Below are positions 4,963 through 5,052 of a DNA stretch of 5,052 bases, in pieces (positions within the stretch are counted from its first letter, which is position 1; each line of letters begins with the position of its first letter). A program made the position numbers and the translations under genes. Below the pieces are notes generated by a model that was given only the letters and a program-made list of their open reading frames with translations, ran no database searches and had not been told where the DNA came from. Location: contig NVSY01000049.1 in the NCBI GenBank assembly GCA_002401385.1, positions 1 through 5,052 on the forward strand, in the 5' to 3' direction. The DNA is from Flavobacteriaceae bacterium. GTDB lineage: Bacteria; Bacteroidota; Bacteroidia; Flavobacteriales; Flavobacteriaceae.

Positions 4963-5052
4963 ATGCATAAAAATTTTAAAATGGTGGCCACCACCATGTT
5001 TGGATTGGAAGAAGTACTTGCCGAGGAACTACGTAATTTAGGTGCGCAAGAT
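4963..5052 (+). CDS. THUMP-domain class I RNA methyltransferase, 5' part
   Basis: Only the first 30 codons are in the window and the frame is open to its end. The peptide starts MHKNFKMVATTMFGLEEVLA and continues EELRNLGAQD. This is the typical beginning of the Bacteroidota THUMP-domain SAM-dependent RNA methyltransferases related to RlmL/YpsC: a first strand (KMVATT), a GLEEVLAEEL helix and then the THUMP fold. The known members methylate guanine N2 in 23S rRNA, so the same role is likely but cannot be tested on 30 residues. An internal ATG (codon 7) exists, but the first ATG is preferred because of the promoter just upstream. The gene is divergent from the methyltransferase-ZIP operon. Confidence 0.8.
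   Translation, partial: MHKNFKMVATTMFGLEEVLAEELRNLGAQD

Overview
The window looks like chromosomal DNA from a member of the Bacteroidota, most likely the family Flavobacteriaceae. The evidence is AT-rich DNA, promoters of the TTG / TAnnTTTG type used by this phylum, almost no Shine-Dalgarno sequences, and protein families typical of the group. The assignment is an inference from these signals; no database was searched.

Layout from left to right. A minus-strand lipoprotein gene with an NTF2/SnoaL-like domain (175-711) ends before an intrinsic terminator (58-108). Next comes a gene-free stretch of about 820 bp. Its left part (712-1073) shows nothing convincing. Its right part carries four head-to-tail copies of an 88-bp repeat (1074-1425) and the terminator of the next gene (1473-1513). 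A minus-strand Tat-exported alkaline phosphatase follows; its start is placed at 2952 instead of the longer TTG start at 3042. A second gene-free stretch (2953-3441) holds a short 7-bp-period tract, a fifth single copy of the 88-bp repeat (3144-3231) with a GC-rich palindromic tail, and a ten-unit heptamer array ending next to the following gene's stop codon. The right third is a two-gene minus-strand operon: a class I SAM-dependent methyltransferase (4125-4853) overlapping by 4 nt a ZIP-family metal transporter (3442-4128). A divergent promoter region separates it from the first 30 codons of a plus-strand THUMP-domain RNA methyltransferase that runs off the window.

Functionally the genes are ordinary. 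There is a periplasmic or secreted phosphate-scavenging enzyme that needs divalent metals, a metal-ion importer, two methyltransferases and a small lipoprotein. I see no sign that they form one dedicated system.

The most unusual content is non-coding. A dispersed repeat with an invariant hairpin core is amplified four-fold on one side of the phosphatase gene and present once, in the same orientation, on the other side. Two 7-bp-period arrays lie on either side of that single copy.
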